A DNA stretch of 64,000 nucleotides from an uncultured Sulfitobacter sp. (GCA_937138475.1 CAKZPD010000021.1:1-64000); one strand, 5' to 3'; positions 19,773 to 28,340 are shown, counted from the first letter of the stretch. Numbers and translations: made by a program. The notes: a model not told the origin generated them from the sequence alone.

Positions 19773-20443
19773 GCAGGCTCCAGATAGCTTTGCCATAGGT
19801 CGGTTATGACCTCATCGGCGGGATGTTCGGGATGGGTCCAAAGGGCGCTGGCCGGAAAGGCAACGGCATAAAGCGGTTCGGGCGCATCGCCCAGCCCGTG
19901 CGCCGAGGCATCAGGGAACACATGCGCCCCATGCACGCGCACCACCTGCCCCACCGCGCCGGCGGCATAGCCCGGCAATCTGGTATGCCCCCCGTCAAAC
20001 AAGCGGTTTCCGCTTATGCGGCGACTGCGCACCCGGTCCCCCGGTTGAAACTGCGGCGCGGTTGTGGCGGGCCGGTCCGACGGCGCGCCCTTGGCCAGCA
20101 CCGCCGCCACCTGATCCGCCCGCAACGTTTTGCCGGCCAGCGCGCTGGGACCATCTGCGCGCCCCTCTGACAATTCCTTGCGGGTCAAGACACCGCGTTC
20201 GACCAAAAGATTAGCCAGCGCGGCGATCCATTTTTCGAAATAACTGAAACGGGCATAGTCCTTGGGCGACAGGCGTTCGCGCGCGTGCCGCGAAACATCA
20301 AGATTCCATTGCCCCAACCCGCCCGCCGCAAGGGTCAGCGCCAAGGCGCGGGCCTGCCAGGGGTGCTCAAACTGGGGTGCATCCGAATCCGGCCGGACCG
20401 GCCCATCGCCATGGCGACCGCCCATATCGTGAAGGCGGCTCAT
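19769..20443 (-). CDS. nthB: Nitrile hydratase beta subunit
   Basis: A 224-residue beta chain. It opens MSRLHDMGGRHGDGPV, the usual start of the family, continues with the helical part (FEHPWQARALALTLAAG, YFEKWIAALANLLVERGVL) and ends with the SH3-like barrel (FQPGDRVRSRRISGN, GHTRLPGYAAGAVGQVVRVH, LYAVAFPASALWTHPEHPAD) that caps the metal site of the alpha chain. It overlaps nthA by four bases at its start and the accessory gene by four at its end, so all three are translationally coupled. Confidence 0.93.
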   Translation of the reverse strand: MSRLHDMGGRHGDGPVRPDSDAPQFEHPWQARALALTLAAGGLGQWNLDVSRHARERLSPKDYARFSYFEKWIAALANLLVERGVLTRKELSEGRADGPSALAGKTLRADQVAAVLAKGAPSDRPATTAPQFQPGDRVRSRRISGNRLFDGGHTRLPGYAAGAVGQVVRVHGAHVFPDASAHGLGDAPEPLYAVAFPASALWTHPEHPADEVITDLWQSYLEPA

Positions 20444-21057
20444 GGTGTGCGCGCCAGCCCGGTGCCGATCATGCTGTCTCGGGTCACAAGATCCATCAAC
20501 GCCGCAGTATCCAGCCCTTGGGTGCCCGCCGGGCGCTGCGGGATGACAAGATAACGGATTTCCGCCGTGGAATCCCAAACCCGCACGGCCTGATCGGCGG
20601 GCAGATGCACACCAAATTCCGCCAGAACCGCGCGCGGCTCGCGCACGGCGCGGGCACGGTACGCATCAGATTTATACCACCCCGGCGGCAACCCCAGCAA
20701 AGGCCACGGATAACAGCTGCACAGGGTGCAAACGACCATGTTGTGAACCTGAGGCGTATTTTCGACCGCGACCATATGTTCACCCTGCCGCCCGAAAAAG
20801 CCCATATCCGCAACCACAGGCGTTGCATCCTCAAGCAGGGCGCGGCGAAAGGCGTCGTCTTGCCAGGCGCGCACCACGACGCGGGCGCCATTGCGCGGGC
20901 CGATCTTGGTTTCATAGGTGTCGATGATTGCATCCAGCGCCAAGGGATCAATCAATCCCTTTTGCGTCAAGATCGTCTCAAGCGCCTTGACCCGCAAAGC
21001 AGGTTCAGGCGGCAACAGGGCATGCGGGTCGTCGTGATCGTGATGGTCATGTGGCAT
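20440..21057 (-). CDS. nthA: Nitrile hydratase alpha subunit, cobalt type
   Basis: A 205-residue catalytic subunit that hydrates nitriles to amides. The metal-binding loop VCTLCSCYPW (Cys110, Cys113, Ser114, Cys115) has Thr after the first Cys, the mark of cobalt rather than iron enzymes. In the family the second and third Cys are oxidised to sulfinic and sulfenic acid. The N terminus is His/Asp-rich (MPHDHHDHDDPH), which could help metal loading. It is the first gene of the nthA-nthB-accessory operon and is divergent from secG. No amidase is adjacent, and no cobalamin riboswitch is evident upstream. Confidence 0.95.
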   Translation of the reverse strand: MPHDHHDHDDPHALLPPEPALRVKALETILTQKGLIDPLALDAIIDTYETKIGPRNGARVVVRAWQDDAFRRALLEDATPVVADMGFFGRQGEHMVAVENTPQVHNMVVCTLCSCYPWPLLGLPPGWYKSDAYRARAVREPRAVLAEFGVHLPADQAVRVWDSTAEIRYLVIPQRPAGTQGLDTAALMDLVTRDSMIGTGLARTP

Positions 21058-21219
21058 AAACGGATCATGCCGCCCAATCGCGGCTGCGTCCAGCGGGGAA
21101 TGCACGCCGACCACGCGCCTTTTTGCATTTGTGGCGGATCGCAGGTGACGCAACCCTTGCCCCTTGTGCGAAACTTGCCTAGATACCCCCGAACGCTGTC
21201 CTAAATGCTGAAGGGTCTC

Positions 21220-21582
21220 ATGGAAAACGTCGTGCTGATTATCCACCTCATTCTCGCGCTGAGTTTGATTGCCGCCGTTTTGCTTCAGCGATCCGAGGGC
21301 GGTGGGCTTGGCATGGGCGGCGGTGGCGGCGGCGCGATGTCGGGCCGATCTGCCGCGACGGCGCTGGGCAAAGTGACCTGGATCCTGGCGGCGGCGTTTA
21401 TTGTCACGTCTATCACCCTGACCATCATCGCCGCGCAGAATGCCGCCGGGTCCAGTGTGATCGACAGATTGGGCACAGCCCCGGCCGAACAGGGTGCCGA
21501 CGCACCTGCGGCCCCGGCCGAAGGCAGCCTGCTGCCCCCCGCCCAAGGCGACAACGCGCCGCTGGTTCCCAAAGCCGACTGA
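21220..21582 (+). CDS. secG: Preprotein translocase subunit SecG
   Basis: A 120-residue inner-membrane protein, an auxiliary part of SecYEG. Two hydrophobic segments (ENVVLIIHLILALSLIAAVL and WILAAAFIVTSITLTII) flank a Gly-rich loop (SEGGGLGMGGGGGGAMSGR). The C-terminal tail is Ala/Pro-rich, as is usual in this group. The start at 21220 (MENVVLII) has AAGGG four bases before it; an ATG at 21205 adds five residues. It lies upstream of pyrG on the same strand. Confidence 0.94.
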   Translation: MENVVLIIHLILALSLIAAVLLQRSEGGGLGMGGGGGGAMSGRSAATALGKVTWILAAAFIVTSITLTIIAAQNAAGSSVIDRLGTAPAEQGADAPAAPAEGSLLPPAQGDNAPLVPKAD

Positions 21583-21620
21583 TCGAAACGACACCACACC
21601 TTGAAGGCGAATATCTGACG

Positions 21621-21635
21621 GCAACATGATGTTGC
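21621..21635. other. Perfect 15-base palindrome downstream of secG
   Basis: GCAACAT-G-ATGTTGC lies in the 175-base gap between secG and pyrG and is followed by a weak GGCA/TGCC hairpin and TTTT (21636-21652). Together they may form the secG 3' end. I see no gene in the gap. Confidence 0.4.
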
Positions 21636-21757
21636 GGCATGGCTTGCCTTTTGGGTCCGAATCCTGATAGCCTTAAGTCCCGTGGTGCTGCAAAAATTGC
21701 AGCGTTTTGGGCGGCTATTTCCACAACCGCAAAACAAACCCGGGGGCAATCAACGCC

Positions 21758-23404
21758 ATGGCACGCTATATTTTCATCACCGGTGGTGTTGTATCTTCTT
21801 TGGGCAAGGGGCTGGCCTCGGCTGCGCTGGGCGCTTTGTTGCAGGCGCGCGGCTATTCGGTGCGGTTGCGCAAGCTTGACCCCTATCTGAACGTCGATCC
21901 GGGCACCATGTCCCCGTTTGAGCACGGCGAGGTGTTTGTCACCGATGATGGCGCGGAAACCGATCTGGATCTTGGCCATTACGAACGCTTTACCGGGGTT
22001 GCGGCGCGCGCCACCGATTCCGTCAGCTCGGGCCGGGTGTATTCCACGGTGCTGGAAAAAGAACGGCGCGGCGATTACCTGGGCAAAACCATTCAGGTGA
22101 TTCCCCATGTCACCAATGAAATCAAGGATTTCCTGTCCATCGGCGATGACGAGGTCGATTTCATGCTCTGCGAGATCGGCGGCACCGTGGGCGATATCGA
22201 GGGGCTGCCCTTTTTCGAAGCCATTCGGCAGTTTTCACAGGACCGGCCCCGCGGCGAATGTATCTTTATGCATCTGACCTTGCTGCCGTTTATCAAGGCC
22301 TCGGGCGAGCTGAAGACCAAGCCGACCCAGCATTCGGTCAAGGAACTGCGGTCCATCGGGATTGCGCCCGATATCCTTGTGTGCCGGTCCGAAGGGCCGA
22401 TCCCCGTCAAGGAACGCGAAAAGCTGGCGCTGTTTTGCAACGTGCGCCCCGACAGCGTGATTGCGGCGCAGGATCTCAAATCCATCTATGAGGCGCCGCT
22501 GGCCTATCACCGCGAGGGGCTGGATCAGGCGGTTCTGGATGCCTTTGGCATTCACCCTGCCCCCAAGCCAAACCTGACCCGTTGGGATGATGTGGCGGAC
22601 CGGATTTACAACCCCGAGGGCGAGGTCAAGGTCGCCATCGTCGGCAAATACACCCAGTTGGAAGATGCCTATAAATCCATCGCCGAGGCCCTGACCCATG
22701 GCGGTATGGCCAACCGGGTGCGGGTGCGCATCGAATGGGTGGATGCGGAAATTTTTGACAAGGCCGAAGACGTCGGACCATCGCTGGAAGGGTATCACGC
22801 GATCCTTGTGCCCGGTGGCTTTGGCGAACGCGGCACCGAAGGCAAGATCAAGGCCGCGCAATATGCCCGCGAACACAAGGTGCCCTATCTGGGGATCTGC
22901 CTTGGCATGCAGATGGCGGTGATCGAAGCGGCACGCAATGTGGCCGGTCTGGATGCCGCAGGATCAGAGGAATTCGACCACGAAGCCGGCAAAAAGCGGT
23001 TCGAGCCGGTCGTCTATCACCTCAAGGAATGGGTGCAGGGCAATCACAAGGTCAGCCGCCAGGTTGGCGATGACAAGGGCGGCACCATGCGTCTGGGTGC
23101 CTATAACGCCACATTGACCGAAGGCACAAAGGTGGCCGCGATCTATGGCACCACCCAGATCGACGAACGCCATCGCCACCGCTATGAGGTGGACGTCAAA
23201 TACCGCGACCAGCTTGAACAGGCGGGGCTGGTGTTTTCAGGCATGTCCCCAGATGGCAGCCTGCCCGAGATCATCGAATGGCCCGATCACCCGTGGTTTA
23301 TTGGCGTGCAGTTCCACCCCGAGCTGAAATCAAAACCTTTCGATCCGCATCCGCTGTTCAAGGATTTCGTGCGCGCCGCCAAGGAAGTCAGCCGCCTGGT
23401 TTGA
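21758..23404 (+). CDS. pyrG: CTP synthase
   Basis: A 548-residue enzyme making CTP from UTP with glutamine nitrogen. The synthetase domain opens [20 protein letters not shown] and continues with [20 protein letters not shown] and [10 protein letters not shown]. The C-terminal glutamine amidotransferase has the nucleophile in [12 protein letters not shown] and the His-Glu pair in [10 protein letters not shown]. Full length. The start at 21758 is fixed by the conserved opening; upstream in-frame codons are not conserved-looking. Confidence 0.97.
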   Translation: MARYIFITGGVVSSLGKGLASAALGALLQARGYSVRLRKLDPYLNVDPGTMSPFEHGEVFVTDDGAETDLDLGHYERFTGVAARATDSVSSGRVYSTVLEKERRGDYLGKTIQVIPHVTNEIKDFLSIGDDEVDFMLCEIGGTVGDIEGLPFFEAIRQFSQDRPRGECIFMHLTLLPFIKASGELKTKPTQHSVKELRSIGIAPDILVCRSEGPIPVKEREKLALFCNVRPDSVIAAQDLKSIYEAPLAYHREGLDQAVLDAFGIHPAPKPNLTRWDDVADRIYNPEGEVKVAIVGKYTQLEDAYKSIAEALTHGGMANRVRVRIEWVDAEIFDKAEDVGPSLEGYHAILVPGGFGERGTEGKIKAAQYAREHKVPYLGICLGMQMAVIEAARNVAGLDAAGSEEFDHEAGKKRFEPVVYHLKEWVQGNHKVSRQVGDDKGGTMRLGAYNATLTEGTKVAAIYGTTQIDERHRHRYEVDVKYRDQLEQAGLVFSGMSPDGSLPEIIEWPDHPWFIGVQFHPELKSKPFDPHPLFKDFVRAAKEVSRLV

Positions 23405-23415
23405 CCCTGCCGATG

Positions 23416-24108
23416 TTATGGGTTTCGGGGGCGGGCCGCGCGTTTGCGCCGCCCCCACCCCATCAGCCCAAGCAATGCCGCCGGCAACAAAAGCCCCGAC
23501 GCCGGCAGAGGCGTCTCAAACGGTTCAGCGCGGTGCCGAAACTTCACATTTGAGCGCACAACCTCGAAATATAATAATTCTTCATCGTAGGTGCCTATGT
23601 ATGGCGGCAACCAGAAGCCATATCCGCGATACCCTGGGTTATAGAGAACTCTGATCGTATCCCCCACCTTCACTCCGCCTATGATCTGTGCTCCGACATC
23701 GGACGTGTAAAAAGCGATGTGATCAAAACCCGCCTCAAGATGCCACCAATACCCATCGCAGTGTAATATGGCTAATTGACAGTGAAAGTTAACGGATGTT
23801 CCGCCCCAGACGGAAGGAGGCTCGTCCGGTAAGTTGTTGATACTGGACGAATTCAGGCGGATCTCGGTGCCCAGATCAATATCGAGAAACCTCGGAATAT
23901 CAAAGTCGGCTTCAGTGACGCTTAGGTAATAGTCAAAGAACATAGGGCTTGGGTGAACTGTGTAATTATGCCAATTGACTTGGCTCCAGCCATAATCGGT
24001 CAACCGCAACGTCAGATCAATTTCATAGACGTGGCCAAAGTCTTCATCCTCATCCGCCTGCGCCCCAAAGCCAATACTCATCGCCGCACAAAATAACAAA
24101 TACCTCAT
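23416..24108 (-). CDS. VPLPA-CTERM sorting domain protein
   Basis: A 230-residue secreted protein. A signal peptide (MRYLLFCAAMSIGFGAQA) leads a beta-rich, aromatic-rich body with no recognised enzyme motif. The C terminus is a sorting tail: TPLPASGLLLPAALLGLMGW followed by the basic GRRKRA. This is the VPLPA-CTERM tripartite signal (short motif, hydrophobic helix, Arg cluster), a relative of PEP-CTERM processed by an exosortase-type system in roseobacters. The start at 24108 has AAGGGG six bases upstream. The gene is AT-richer than its neighbours, which suggests recent acquisition or relaxed constraint. No exosortase gene is in the window. Confidence 0.85.
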   Translation of the reverse strand: MRYLLFCAAMSIGFGAQADEDEDFGHVYEIDLTLRLTDYGWSQVNWHNYTVHPSPMFFDYYLSVTEADFDIPRFLDIDLGTEIRLNSSSINNLPDEPPSVWGGTSVNFHCQLAILHCDGYWWHLEAGFDHIAFYTSDVGAQIIGGVKVGDTIRVLYNPGYRGYGFWLPPYIGTYDEELLYFEVVRSNVKFRHRAEPFETPLPASGLLLPAALLGLMGWGRRKRAARPRNP

Positions 24109-24273
24109 AATTAACCCCTTTGAACCCTTTAACGCATTACAATCATTAGTGGTAATATGTTCAACAATACCATTTTTGCGCGCATTACGGAAGAAAAGCC
24201 CATTCGTGGGGCGGATCTGTCGCAGGCCGGAAATGGGATGGCGCCGCATCACAGAATTGCCTAAACGGGCGCC

Positions 24274-25056
24274 ATGCTAAGTTATCAACACATTTATCAC
24301 GCGGGCAATTTGGCCGATGTCCACAAACATGCGCTTGTGGCGTGGATGCTTGGGTATTTGACCGGCAAGGACAAGCCGCTGAGCTATCTTGAGACCCACG
24401 CCGGTCGTGGGCTGTATGATTTGGGCGATGCGGCCGCGATCAAAACCGGCGAGGCGGCGCAGGGAATTGCCCGGGTGGCGGATTGGTTTGACGCCGACCA
24501 CCCCTTTGCCGCAGCGCAGGCCCAAGCGCGCCAGACCCACGGGCCGCGCGCCTATGCAGGATCGCCGCTGCTGGCGGCGCATTTGCTGCGCCCCGGCGAC
24601 AAGATAGATCTGGCCGAGCTGCATCCTGCGGAACATGCGGCGCTGGACCTGGCGCTGTCGCCGTTTGATGTGCGGTGCCACCGGCGTGACGGGTTTGAAA
24701 TGGCGCATGCGCTGTGTCCCCCAAACCCCCGGCGCGGGCTGATGCTGATTGACCCCAGTTATGAAATCAAAACCGACTATGAGGCGATTCCGCGCCATAT
24801 CGGCCAGCTGACCCGCGCCTGGAATGTGGGGATCGTTGCGCTTTGGTATCCGCTGCTGACATCGCAAAGCCACCGCGGGATGCTGAGGGCGCTGAGCGGC
24901 GCCTTTCCCGACGCGTTGCGTCACGAGGTCGCCTTTGCCCCGGCGCGGCCCGGCCATGGGATGATTGGATCTGGGATGTTCGTGATCCGCCCCCCCTATG
25001 GCCTTGACGCCGAGGCGCGGCGGCTGTCTGCTTGCTTTGGCAAGCTGAAAGGATAA
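24274..25056 (+). CDS. rlmJ: 23S rRNA (adenine2030-N6)-methyltransferase
   Basis: A 260-residue RlmJ (formerly YhiR/DUF519) that methylates A2030 of 23S rRNA. It opens MLSYQHIYHAGNLADVHKHA, the hallmark N terminus; SAM contacts lie in LETHAGRGLYDL, and the catalytic DPxY-type motif is LIDPSYEIKTDY. Complete. It is followed after three bases by a DUF1330 gene, probably in one transcript. It is divergent from the VPLPA-CTERM gene. Confidence 0.95.
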   Translation: MLSYQHIYHAGNLADVHKHALVAWMLGYLTGKDKPLSYLETHAGRGLYDLGDAAAIKTGEAAQGIARVADWFDADHPFAAAQAQARQTHGPRAYAGSPLLAAHLLRPGDKIDLAELHPAEHAALDLALSPFDVRCHRRDGFEMAHALCPPNPRRGLMLIDPSYEIKTDYEAIPRHIGQLTRAWNVGIVALWYPLLTSQSHRGMLRALSGAFPDALRHEVAFAPARPGHGMIGSGMFVIRPPYGLDAEARRLSACFGKLKG

Positions 25057-25059
25057 GGC

Positions 25060-25362
25060 ATGAACAAGGGCTATTGGGTGGCGCATGTGGATGTGCATGA
25101 TGCACAGGTTTACGAAAAATACCGACAGGCAAATGCGGAACCCTTTGCCGCATTCGGCGCCCGTTTTTTGGTGCGCGGCGGGCCGCAAGATGTGCGCGAA
25201 GGCCAACAGCGCAGCCGCACGGTCGTGATCGAGTTTCCATCGCTGGCCCAGGCGATCGCCTGTTATGAAAGCGAAGCGTATCAACGGGCCAAGGACATTC
25301 GTGCGGCGGTGTCTGAGGGCGATATGGTGATCATTGAAGGATATACGCCCGAGGCGCCGTGA
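25060..25362 (+). CDS. DUF1330 domain protein
   Basis: A 100-residue ferredoxin-fold (dimeric alpha-beta barrel-like) protein. The pattern GYWVAHVDVHDAQVYEKYRQ, FGARFLVRGG, RTVVIEFPSLAQAIACYES and YQRAKDIRAAVSEGDMVIIE is that of DUF1330. No enzymatic function is established for the family. The start codon lies three bases after the rlmJ stop. Confidence 0.92.
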   Translation: MNKGYWVAHVDVHDAQVYEKYRQANAEPFAAFGARFLVRGGPQDVREGQQRSRTVVIEFPSLAQAIACYESEAYQRAKDIRAAVSEGDMVIIEGYTPEAP

Positions 25363-25390
25363 TCCATGGGCGGCCCCTTTGCGGCAGGTT

Positions 25391-25428
25391 GGGGAGCCTC
25401 CGGCGGGGATATTTAAGAACAAAAGAAG
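25391..25428 (+). repeat. Dispersed extragenic repeat copy
   Basis: A plus-strand copy beginning GGGGAGCCTCCGGCGGGGAT and ending ATTTAAGAACAAAAGAAG, in the gap between the DUF1330 and TerB-like genes. Same unit as at 15317, 15432 and 52312. Confidence 0.9.
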
Positions 25429-25500
25429 GCTGGGCAATGGCCCCTGTTGCAAGCGCAAAAACAGGTTGGCATGATCTGGTTGCGCCCCTATACCACGGCC

Positions 25501-25938
25501 ATGTTTGCAGAACTTCTGAAACGGTTGGTGCGGCCCGAGCCGTGCATTGATCCGGCGGATGCGCGATTGGCGCTGACGGCGCTTTTGGTGCGGATTGCCC
25601 GCGCCGATGCGGACTATAGCGCCGTTGAAATTGATCGGATTGATCAGATCACGGCCCTGCGGTTCGGGCTTGATACACCGGCGGCAAAAGACTTGCGCAG
25701 CCAAGCCGAGACGCTTGAGGCAGAGGCCCCCGACACCGTGCGCTTTACTCGGGCCATCAAGGCGGCGGTTCCTTATGAGGAACGGCGGGCGGTTTTGGAG
25801 GCCATGTGGCAGGTGGTTTTGGCCGATGGTGCGCGCGCGCAGGAAGAGGATGCCCTGATGCGGGTGGTGGCCCGGTTGCTGGGCATTGAGGATCGCGATT
25901 CCGCTTTGGCCCGGCAGCAGGCACAGATCGCGCCATGA
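25501..25938 (+). CDS. TerB-like (DjlA N-domain-like) helical protein
   Basis: A 145-residue all-helical protein of the TerB tellurite-resistance fold. It has the two-part pattern ARLALTALLVRIARADADYS then RRAVLEAMWQVVLADGARAQ, with the acidic residues A-D-A/A-D-G that mark metal-like sites in the fold, and ends MRVVARLLGIEDRDSA. An ATG at 25471 could add ten residues. Its TGA overlaps the ATG of the next gene (ATGA), so it is coupled to the PhnD-like protein. A role in tellurite resistance should not be inferred from the fold alone. Confidence 0.8.
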   Translation: MFAELLKRLVRPEPCIDPADARLALTALLVRIARADADYSAVEIDRIDQITALRFGLDTPAAKDLRSQAETLEAEAPDTVRFTRAIKAAVPYEERRAVLEAMWQVVLADGARAQEEDALMRVVARLLGIEDRDSALARQQAQIAP

Positions 25939-26681
25939 TTGCCAGCCTGCCGATGTATGATCTGCGCGGAGTTCAGGCGGCCAATGACCGGTTCTGGGCG
26001 TTAATCCAAACGGGGTTGGGGCATGGGCCTTTGGCCCTTTCGCGGGATCTTGACCTGCATGAAAGCTGGTTGCGCGACGATCTTTTGTTGTCGCAGACCT
26101 GTGGGTTGCCATTTCGGACCGAATTGCGGGATCGCGTGCGCTATGTTGGCACCCCGGATTATGGGGTGGCGGGCTGCACGGCCGGATATTACCGATCAGT
26201 TATCGTGGTGCGCGGGGACGATTCGCGTCAGCGTCTGGAGGATTTTTCAGGCGCCCTGCTTGCCCGCAATGATGTGCGATCCCAATCGGGGTGGGCGGCG
26301 GTTGCCGAACAGCTGTTGGATAGCGGCGCGCGCTTGCCCCAGGCCCATGAGATTCTGGACACCGGCGCGCATCTGGCCTCGGCCATGGCTGTTGCCGAGG
26401 GGCGGGCGGATTTCGCGGCGCTGGATGCGGTCACATGGCGGCTGTTGCAGCAGGCCGGCGTTATTGGCCAACACCTGCGGGTGCTGACCCAGACCCGCCC
26501 GACGCCGGGGTTGCCGTTCATTACCGCGCTGGCCAATGACCCCGCACCGATATTTGACGCCATCCAACATGCAATCGCCGGCCTGGAGCCGGCAGATCGT
26601 GACGCGCTGGGGATCAAGGGCCTGACATGGATCGACCCGCACATCTATTACCGCGAGCCGCTTCCAGCGCCCTTGCCCTAA
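25935..26681 (+). CDS. PhnD-like substrate-binding-fold protein without signal peptide
   Basis: A 248-residue protein resembling the PhnD/phosphonate-binding periplasmic family (GTPDYGVAGCTAGYYRSVIV, then LEDFSGALLARNDVRSQSGW, with the typical Ser/Gly-rich ligand loop). It begins MIASLPMYDLRGVQAANDRF with no signal peptide, so it is probably cytosolic or peripheral, unlike a normal importer component. No permease or ATPase for such a system is adjacent; the next ABC genes are of the polar amino-acid type and are separated by a terminator. It is coupled to the TerB-like gene by a four-base overlap. Confidence 0.75.
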   Translation: MIASLPMYDLRGVQAANDRFWALIQTGLGHGPLALSRDLDLHESWLRDDLLLSQTCGLPFRTELRDRVRYVGTPDYGVAGCTAGYYRSVIVVRGDDSRQRLEDFSGALLARNDVRSQSGWAAVAEQLLDSGARLPQAHEILDTGAHLASAMAVAEGRADFAALDAVTWRLLQQAGVIGQHLRVLTQTRPTPGLPFITALANDPAPIFDAIQHAIAGLEPADRDALGIKGLTWIDPHIYYREPLPAPLP

Positions 26682-26689
26682 GGTAATCT

Positions 26690-26729
26690 GCGGCGCTGCC
26701 GCCCTTGCCCGCCAAAGCGCCGCTTTCTT
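26690..26729 (+). terminator. Terminator after the PhnD-like gene
   Basis: Stem GCGGCGCT/AGCGCCGC (26690-26697 and 26716-26723) with an 18-base loop, followed by TTTCTT. It begins nine bases after the stop codon and isolates the ABC operon that follows. Confidence 0.65.
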
Positions 26730-26731
26730 CG

Positions 26732-26762
26732 TTGCAATTTACCCCCTATTAAGTGTTTATAC
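26732..26762 (+). promoter_or_regulatory. Possible promoter of the ABC/gamma-glutamylation operon
   Basis: TTGCAA (26732-26737), then 18-19 bases and TTTATA/TTATAC (26756-26762), about 30 bases before the GTG start at 26792. The region is noticeably AT-richer than the flanks. Resemblance to a housekeeping promoter is moderate and untested. Confidence 0.4.
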
Positions 26763-26791
26763 CTCGCTAAACCTGAGAAAGAGTTCCACGC

Positions 26792-27580
26792 GTGTCCGAG
26801 CCAGCCACTGATCCAAGCCCCGTCATCGAGATCAAGAACCTGCACAAAGCCTATGGCGCGCTTGAGGTTCTGAAGGGTGTCGATATTGCGGCGCCAAAGG
26901 GGCATGTGATTTCGCTTATTGGGTCGTCCGGGTCAGGAAAATCGACGTTGCTTCGGTGCTGCAATTTGCTGGAGGACAGTCAACAAGGCGAGATCCTTTT
27001 CAAAGGAGAGCCGGTGCGCTGGAACGGCAGCCACCACGCCCGGCGTCCAGCCGATGCCGCACAGGTTCTGCGCATTCGCACCAACCTGTCGATGGTCTTT
27101 CAGCAGTTCAACCTGTGGGCGCATATGACCATTTTGCAAAATGTCATGGAAGCGCCCGTGACCGTCCTGAAGCGCGACAAAGCCGAAGCCGAGGCGGCGG
27201 CGCGGGCCTATCTGGACAAGGTGGGCATCGGCGACAAATGCGACGTTTACCCCGCGCAATTGTCGGGCGGTCAGCAGCAGCGGGCCGCGATTGCGCGGGC
27301 GCTGTGTATGGAACCCGAAGCCCTGTTGTTCGACGAGCCGACGTCGGCGCTTGATCCCGAGCTGGAACAAGAGGTGGTCAAGGTCATCAAGGATCTTGCC
27401 AAGGAAGGGCGCACGATGGTTATCGTGACCCATGACATGAAACTGGCCGCTGATGTATCAGACCATGTTGTCTTTTTGCATCAGGGGCTGATCGAAGAAC
27501 AAGGGCCGCCTGATGTGCTGTTCGGCGCGCCCAAATCCGAACGACTGCGCGGGTTCTTATCATCGACCCACGCTGCGTAA
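26792..27580 (+). CDS. ABC importer ATPase, polar amino-acid type
   Basis: A 262-residue ATPase of the HisP/GlnQ group. It has Walker A GSSGSGKST, Q-loop MVFQQFNLWAHM, signature LSGGQQQRAAIARAL, Walker B ALLFDEPTSALDPE and the switch His in VTHDM. The start is GTG at 26792. It is the first of eight same-strand genes: ATPase, binding protein, two permeases, then four amine-catabolic enzymes. It should energise uptake of a cationic amino acid, amine or related compound. Confidence 0.95.
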   Translation: MSEPATDPSPVIEIKNLHKAYGALEVLKGVDIAAPKGHVISLIGSSGSGKSTLLRCCNLLEDSQQGEILFKGEPVRWNGSHHARRPADAAQVLRIRTNLSMVFQQFNLWAHMTILQNVMEAPVTVLKRDKAEAEAAARAYLDKVGIGDKCDVYPAQLSGGQQQRAAIARALCMEPEALLFDEPTSALDPELEQEVVKVIKDLAKEGRTMVIVTHDMKLAADVSDHVVFLHQGLIEEQGPPDVLFGAPKSERLRGFLSSTHAA

Positions 27581-27603
27581 ACCAACCCAACGGGAGACAC
27601 CAA

Positions 27604-28332
27604 ATGAAAAACCTTATTTTGACGACTGCTGCGCTGGCTTTGACAGCTGGTATGGCAATGGCCGAGGGCAAGACCATCCGCATGGGCACCGAGGGCGCCT
27701 ACCCTCCCTATAACTTCATCAATGATGCTGGCGAAGTTGACGGATTTGAGCGCGAGCTGGGCGATGAGCTGTGCGCCCGTGCCGCCTTGACCTGCGAATG
27801 GGTCAAGAACGATTGGGACAGCATCATCCCGAACCTTGTTTCAGGCAACTATGACACCATCATCGCCGGCATGTCGATCACAGACGAGCGCGACGAAGTC
27901 ATTGATTTCACCCAAGACTATTTTCCGCCAACCGCTTCGGCCTATGTTGCCGCCTCGGACGGCGTTGACGTCGGGTCGGCCATCGTAGCGGCGCAAACCG
28001 CGACCATTCAGGCCGGCTATATCGCCAGCAGCGGCGCAACCTTGGTGGAATTCGCAACCCCCGAAGAAACCGTTGCCGCCGTGCGCAACGGCGAAGCGGA
28101 TGCGGTATTCGCCGATGCCGATTATCTGGTGCCACTGGTCGAAGCATCAGGCGGTGAGCTGATGTTTGTCGGCGACCGGGTTCCCCTTGGGGGCGGCGTC
28201 GGCATGGGCCTGCGTGAAAGCGATGGCGAACTGCGTGGAAAATTCGATGCGGCCATCACATCGATGAAGGCAGACGGCACGTTGAACACGCTGCTGAAAA
28301 AGTGGTTCGGCGACGAAACCCAGACTTACTAA
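27604..28332 (+). CDS. Periplasmic amino-acid-type substrate-binding protein
   Basis: A 242-residue family 3 binding protein. The signal peptide MKNLILTTAALALTAGMAMA is followed by IRMGTEGAYPPYNFINDAGE, VDGFERELGDELC and the segment NYDTIIAGMSITDERDEVID, which is typical of lysine/arginine/ornithine/histidine binders. The real ligand could be a basic amino acid, an opine or an amine. It lies 23 bases after the ATPase gene and is followed by a hairpin with a T-run, which would let it be expressed above the permeases. Confidence 0.93.
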   Translation: MKNLILTTAALALTAGMAMAEGKTIRMGTEGAYPPYNFINDAGEVDGFERELGDELCARAALTCEWVKNDWDSIIPNLVSGNYDTIIAGMSITDERDEVIDFTQDYFPPTASAYVAASDGVDVGSAIVAAQTATIQAGYIASSGATLVEFATPEETVAAVRNGEADAVFADADYLVPLVEASGGELMFVGDRVPLGGGVGMGLRESDGELRGKFDAAITSMKADGTLNTLLKKWFGDETQTY

Positions 28333-28340
28333 GGCACTTT

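Noticed and set aside
21058..21219. Cobalamin/cobalt riboswitch before the nitrile hydratase operon
   Set aside because: I could not find the B12-box or the conserved core, so only an ordinary intergenic region is reported.
21646..21670. T-arm-like GGGTCCGAATCC suggesting a tRNA between secG and pyrG
   Set aside because: No acceptor, D or anticodon arm can be folded around it; the rest of the gap does not fit a tRNA.
25501..25938. Tellurite-resistance function from the TerB fold
   Set aside because: Only the fold is supported; no other ter genes are present.
24277..26112. 611-codon minus-strand open frame across rlmJ, DUF1330 and the TerB-like gene
   Set aside because: It is antisense to three well-supported genes, includes the translated repeat, and has a low-complexity, basic composition.
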